Assembly: GCF_000382345.1 (NCBI RefSeq)
Contig: NZ_KB908125.1
Coordinates: forward strand, 1-43,461
Length of the DNA stretch: 43,461 bases
Direction of reading: 5' to 3'
Origin: Massilia niastensis DSM 21313
GTDB taxonomy: Bacteria > Pseudomonadota > Gammaproteobacteria > Burkholderiales > Burkholderiaceae_D
Shown: positions 42,069 through 43,461 of the stretch, piece by piece
Numbering within the stretch: the stretch's first letter is position 1
How the letters are laid out: every line of letters begins with the position of its first letter
Notes under the pieces: model-generated
Told to the model about the DNA's origin: nothing
What the model saw: only the letters and a program-made list of their open reading frames with translations
The model's database searches: none
Program-made: the position numbers and the translations under genes

Positions 42069-42437
42069 ATGAAAATGACAACTATTTCGGCCGTCATGCT
42101 GGCCGTGGCAGTGATGGCGACCGGTTGCAAGAAGGCGGATGATCCATCGATGGGTCCGGCGCAGGAAGCCGGCAAGGCGGTCGACAACGCCGGCGCCGAA
42201 GTACGCCAGGAAACCCGTGAAGCCGCAGCGGCCACCGAGCAGGCGGCCGAGCGCGCCGGCCAGAACGTCGAGCAGGCAGCCGAACGTACCGGCGAGAAGA
42301 TGCGTGAAGCCGGCGCCGAAGTACGCCAGGAATCGCGCGAGGCCGCAGCCGAAGTGCGCGAGGGTGCGGACAAGGCCACCGATGCAACCGGCCGCGCACT
42401 GGAGCGCGCCGGCGAAAAGATGCAGGACGGGAAGTAA
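42069..42437 (+). CDS. small repeat-containing lipoprotein, apolipoprotein-like helices
   Basis: A 122-residue lipoprotein. The signal peptide ends in MATGC, with Cys20 as the lipid-anchored residue. The mature part is almost all charged and alanine-rich helix in 11-residue-like steps (EAAAATEQAAERAGQNVEQA). A 24-bp DNA segment is repeated exactly at 42189-42212 and 42309-42332, 120 bp apart, giving two 40-residue units starting AGAEVRQE(T/S)REAAA. AAGGAG lies 6 nt before the ATG at 42069. It is similar in kind to small stress-induced helical lipoproteins; the function is not known. Confidence 0.8.
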   Translation: MKMTTISAVMLAVAVMATGCKKADDPSMGPAQEAGKAVDNAGAEVRQETREAAAATEQAAERAGQNVEQAAERTGEKMREAGAEVRQESREAAAEVREGADKATDATGRALERAGEKMQDGK

Positions 42438-42502
42438 GAAGTTTTTCAGTAACCGCGGAGGGGCGGCACACGGCCCCCTCACATGATTCGCTCAAGTATA
42501 TG

Positions 42503-42536
42503 GCTGGGTCCTGCTTCGCACAGGGCCCAGCTTTTT
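42503..42536 (+). terminator. Rho-independent terminator after the lipoprotein gene
   Basis: Arms GCTGGGTCCTG (42503-42513) and CAGGGCCCAGC (42521-42531) form an 11-bp stem with one G-U pair and a 7-nt loop, followed by TTTTTA. Confidence 0.88.
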
Positions 42537-43116
42537 ATTTGCCTGTCCGTATTGGTTAGTGAGCCATGATGAACACGGCATATCAGTTGCTTGGCTAGCC
42601 TCCAACTCCCCCATTGCAGGAATTCGTTTCTTCCCAGCATAGAAACGATCTTCCAATATTTAAATGTGTCTCTTTAACGCACCAGTTATCCCGGCAATTT
42701 CCGACTGTTGAGAGTCCGTTGATGGGCTAATGCCGCGGTGGAACTGCTGAGTTCACACTTTTTTCCTACGGTATTTTCTCGCCTGATTCATTTGTTCCCC
42801 AACTCAAGGATTCCCGCCTCTTATTTTTCTAAAATTCACGAATTCCCGGCTGTTCTTTTTAATGAATTCACAAATCGCGGCCATTCTCTCTTCATGCGGT
42901 CACAATTTATCAGCTACTTTAAGGCGATTTTTTTGTCTCATTGTTACTAAAAATAGTGATCGTCATGTATCTATAAGCCATCTGAAGACATCTTCTGTCA
43001 AAGATCGATTGTTACAATTGGTTACTTACTTACGCGCCTGCATGCTTTAACCTCGGAAATGTGACTGAGGAAATGTCCTCGGATATATTTATTTCGATTA
43101 TAAAAAAGGGTTAAAC
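42537..43116. other. AT-rich intergenic tract without a recognisable gene
   Basis: About 580 bp of clearly lower G+C than the rest of the window. Short open frames are present but none has a ribosome binding site, family motif or normal codon use. Visible structure: CCTCGG repeated at 43051-43056 and 43077-43082, with GGAAATGT repeated at 43055-43062 and 43069-43076, and many T-runs. I see no convincing promoter pair. The tract precedes the beta-helix gene and probably carries its control region. Confidence 0.6.
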
Positions 43117-43461
43117 ATGCGTCAGAACACTTTCACCACCGCACTGCGTTCCGCTCTCGTCCTCTCCGCTGTCATCGCCGTGCCGGCCTCGGCCGTCACC
43201 CTCAGCGTCGGTACGGGCAAGACCTATGCCACTCCATGCCAGGCCATTGCTAAAGCGAACGCGGGCGACGTGATCGAAATCGCTGCCGGCACCTATACCG
43301 GCGACGCATGCACCATCTACGACAGCAACATCACCATCCGCGGCGTCGGCGGCCGTCCGAAGATCAACGCCAACAACAAGAGCTCGCAGAGCAAGGGCAC
43401 CTGGGTCATCGCCGGCAGCAACGTCACCGTCGACAACGTCGAGATGTACGGCGCCAAGTCG
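43117..43461 (+). CDS. exported right-handed beta-helix protein (5' end only)
   Basis: The reading frame is open to the window edge, 115 codons. A Sec signal peptide covers residues 1-26 (ending PASA). The mature part begins VTLSVGTGKTYATPCQAIAK, then GDVIEIAAGTYTGDA, NITIRGVGGRPKIN and NVTVDNVEMYG, the ladder pattern of parallel beta-helix proteins such as pectate-lyase-like or PbH1-repeat proteins. The catalytic residues would lie beyond the window, so enzyme or structural role cannot be told. AAAGGG lies 6 nt before the ATG. The gene follows an AT-rich tract, a sign of special regulation or of transfer. Confidence 0.8.
   Translation, partial: MRQNTFTTALRSALVLSAVIAVPASAVTLSVGTGKTYATPCQAIAKANAGDVIEIAAGTYTGDACTIYDSNITIRGVGGRPKINANNKSSQSKGTWVIAGSNVTVDNVEMYGAKS

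Noticed and set aside
42738..43050. Short open frames in the AT-rich tract
   Set aside because: No ribosome binding site, no family motif, unusual composition (Phe/Ser/His-rich), consistent with non-coding AT-rich DNA.
1..43461. CRISPR arrays, tRNA or rRNA genes, prophage genes
   Set aside because: No regularly spaced direct repeats, cloverleaf-like sequences, rRNA motifs or phage structural genes were seen by reading the window.

Overview
The window is a GC-rich (roughly two thirds G+C), gene-dense bacterial chromosome segment. Gene order and protein sequences point to a betaproteobacterium of the Burkholderiales, most likely Oxalobacteraceae (Massilia/Telluria-like). The pointers are def-fmt next to a LysM protein, dprA-smg-topoisomerase III, rplM-rpsI followed by argC-bactofilin-erpA-anmK-M23 peptidase-tyrS-dtd, and dusB-fis-purH-ruvC-ruvA-ruvB. 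The assignment is from recall of gene order and protein families; no database search was possible.

Layout. 1-302: the 3' end of an IS1182-like transposase with a probable IS end and a terminator. 332-7932: housekeeping genes, with fmt and def on the minus strand and, divergent from them, a LysM protein, dprA, smg and a type IA topoisomerase with a long Lys/Ala tail. 8170-10264: a CHASE3-type chemoreceptor, a 201-bp MITE-like element with nearly perfect 29-bp inverted ends, and an orphan antitoxin-like gene. 10301-20084: two different ABC-2 export modules, each with a peptidase-like protein (an ATPase plus a permease/M1-metallopeptidase fusion; and an S33-type alpha/beta hydrolase plus a NatAB-like pair). 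Between them lie coq7, an OsmC-family gene and an unrecognised gene. 20250-24558: rplM-rpsI with a clear sigma70 promoter and a leader, a secreted SnoaL-like protein, a MerR regulator, argC, bactofilin and erpA. 24628-29136: anmK and an M23 peptidase on the minus strand, then tyrS and dtd. 29180-36207: a PEBP-like protein, a phosphatase, dusB-fis, purH, a REP-like palindromic element and the ruvCAB resolvasome genes. 36229-40952: an amidohydrolase/CIA30 fusion followed by a DesK/DesR-like two-component system, flanked by two paralogous small membrane proteins. 41036-43461: an SMR transporter, a DUF2147 protein, a repeat-containing lipoprotein, a 580-bp AT-rich gene-free tract and the start of an exported beta-helix protein that runs off the window.

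How the genes work together. fmt/def handle initiator formyl-Met. dprA, topB and ruvCAB handle DNA. rplM/rpsI, tyrS, dtd, dusB and fmt serve translation. anmK and the M23 peptidase act in peptidoglycan turnover and recycling, with bactofilin as a possible cell-shape partner. The points most worth a second look are the ABC/M1 fusion beside a second peptidase-linked exporter, the paralogue pair bracketing the amidohydrolase-DesKR cassette, a codon-usage patch inside tyrS, the MITE next to an orphan antitoxin, and a shared TATA-like motif in front of topB and anmK. No CRISPR array, prophage, rRNA or tRNA gene was seen. No clearly new system can be claimed from the sequence alone.
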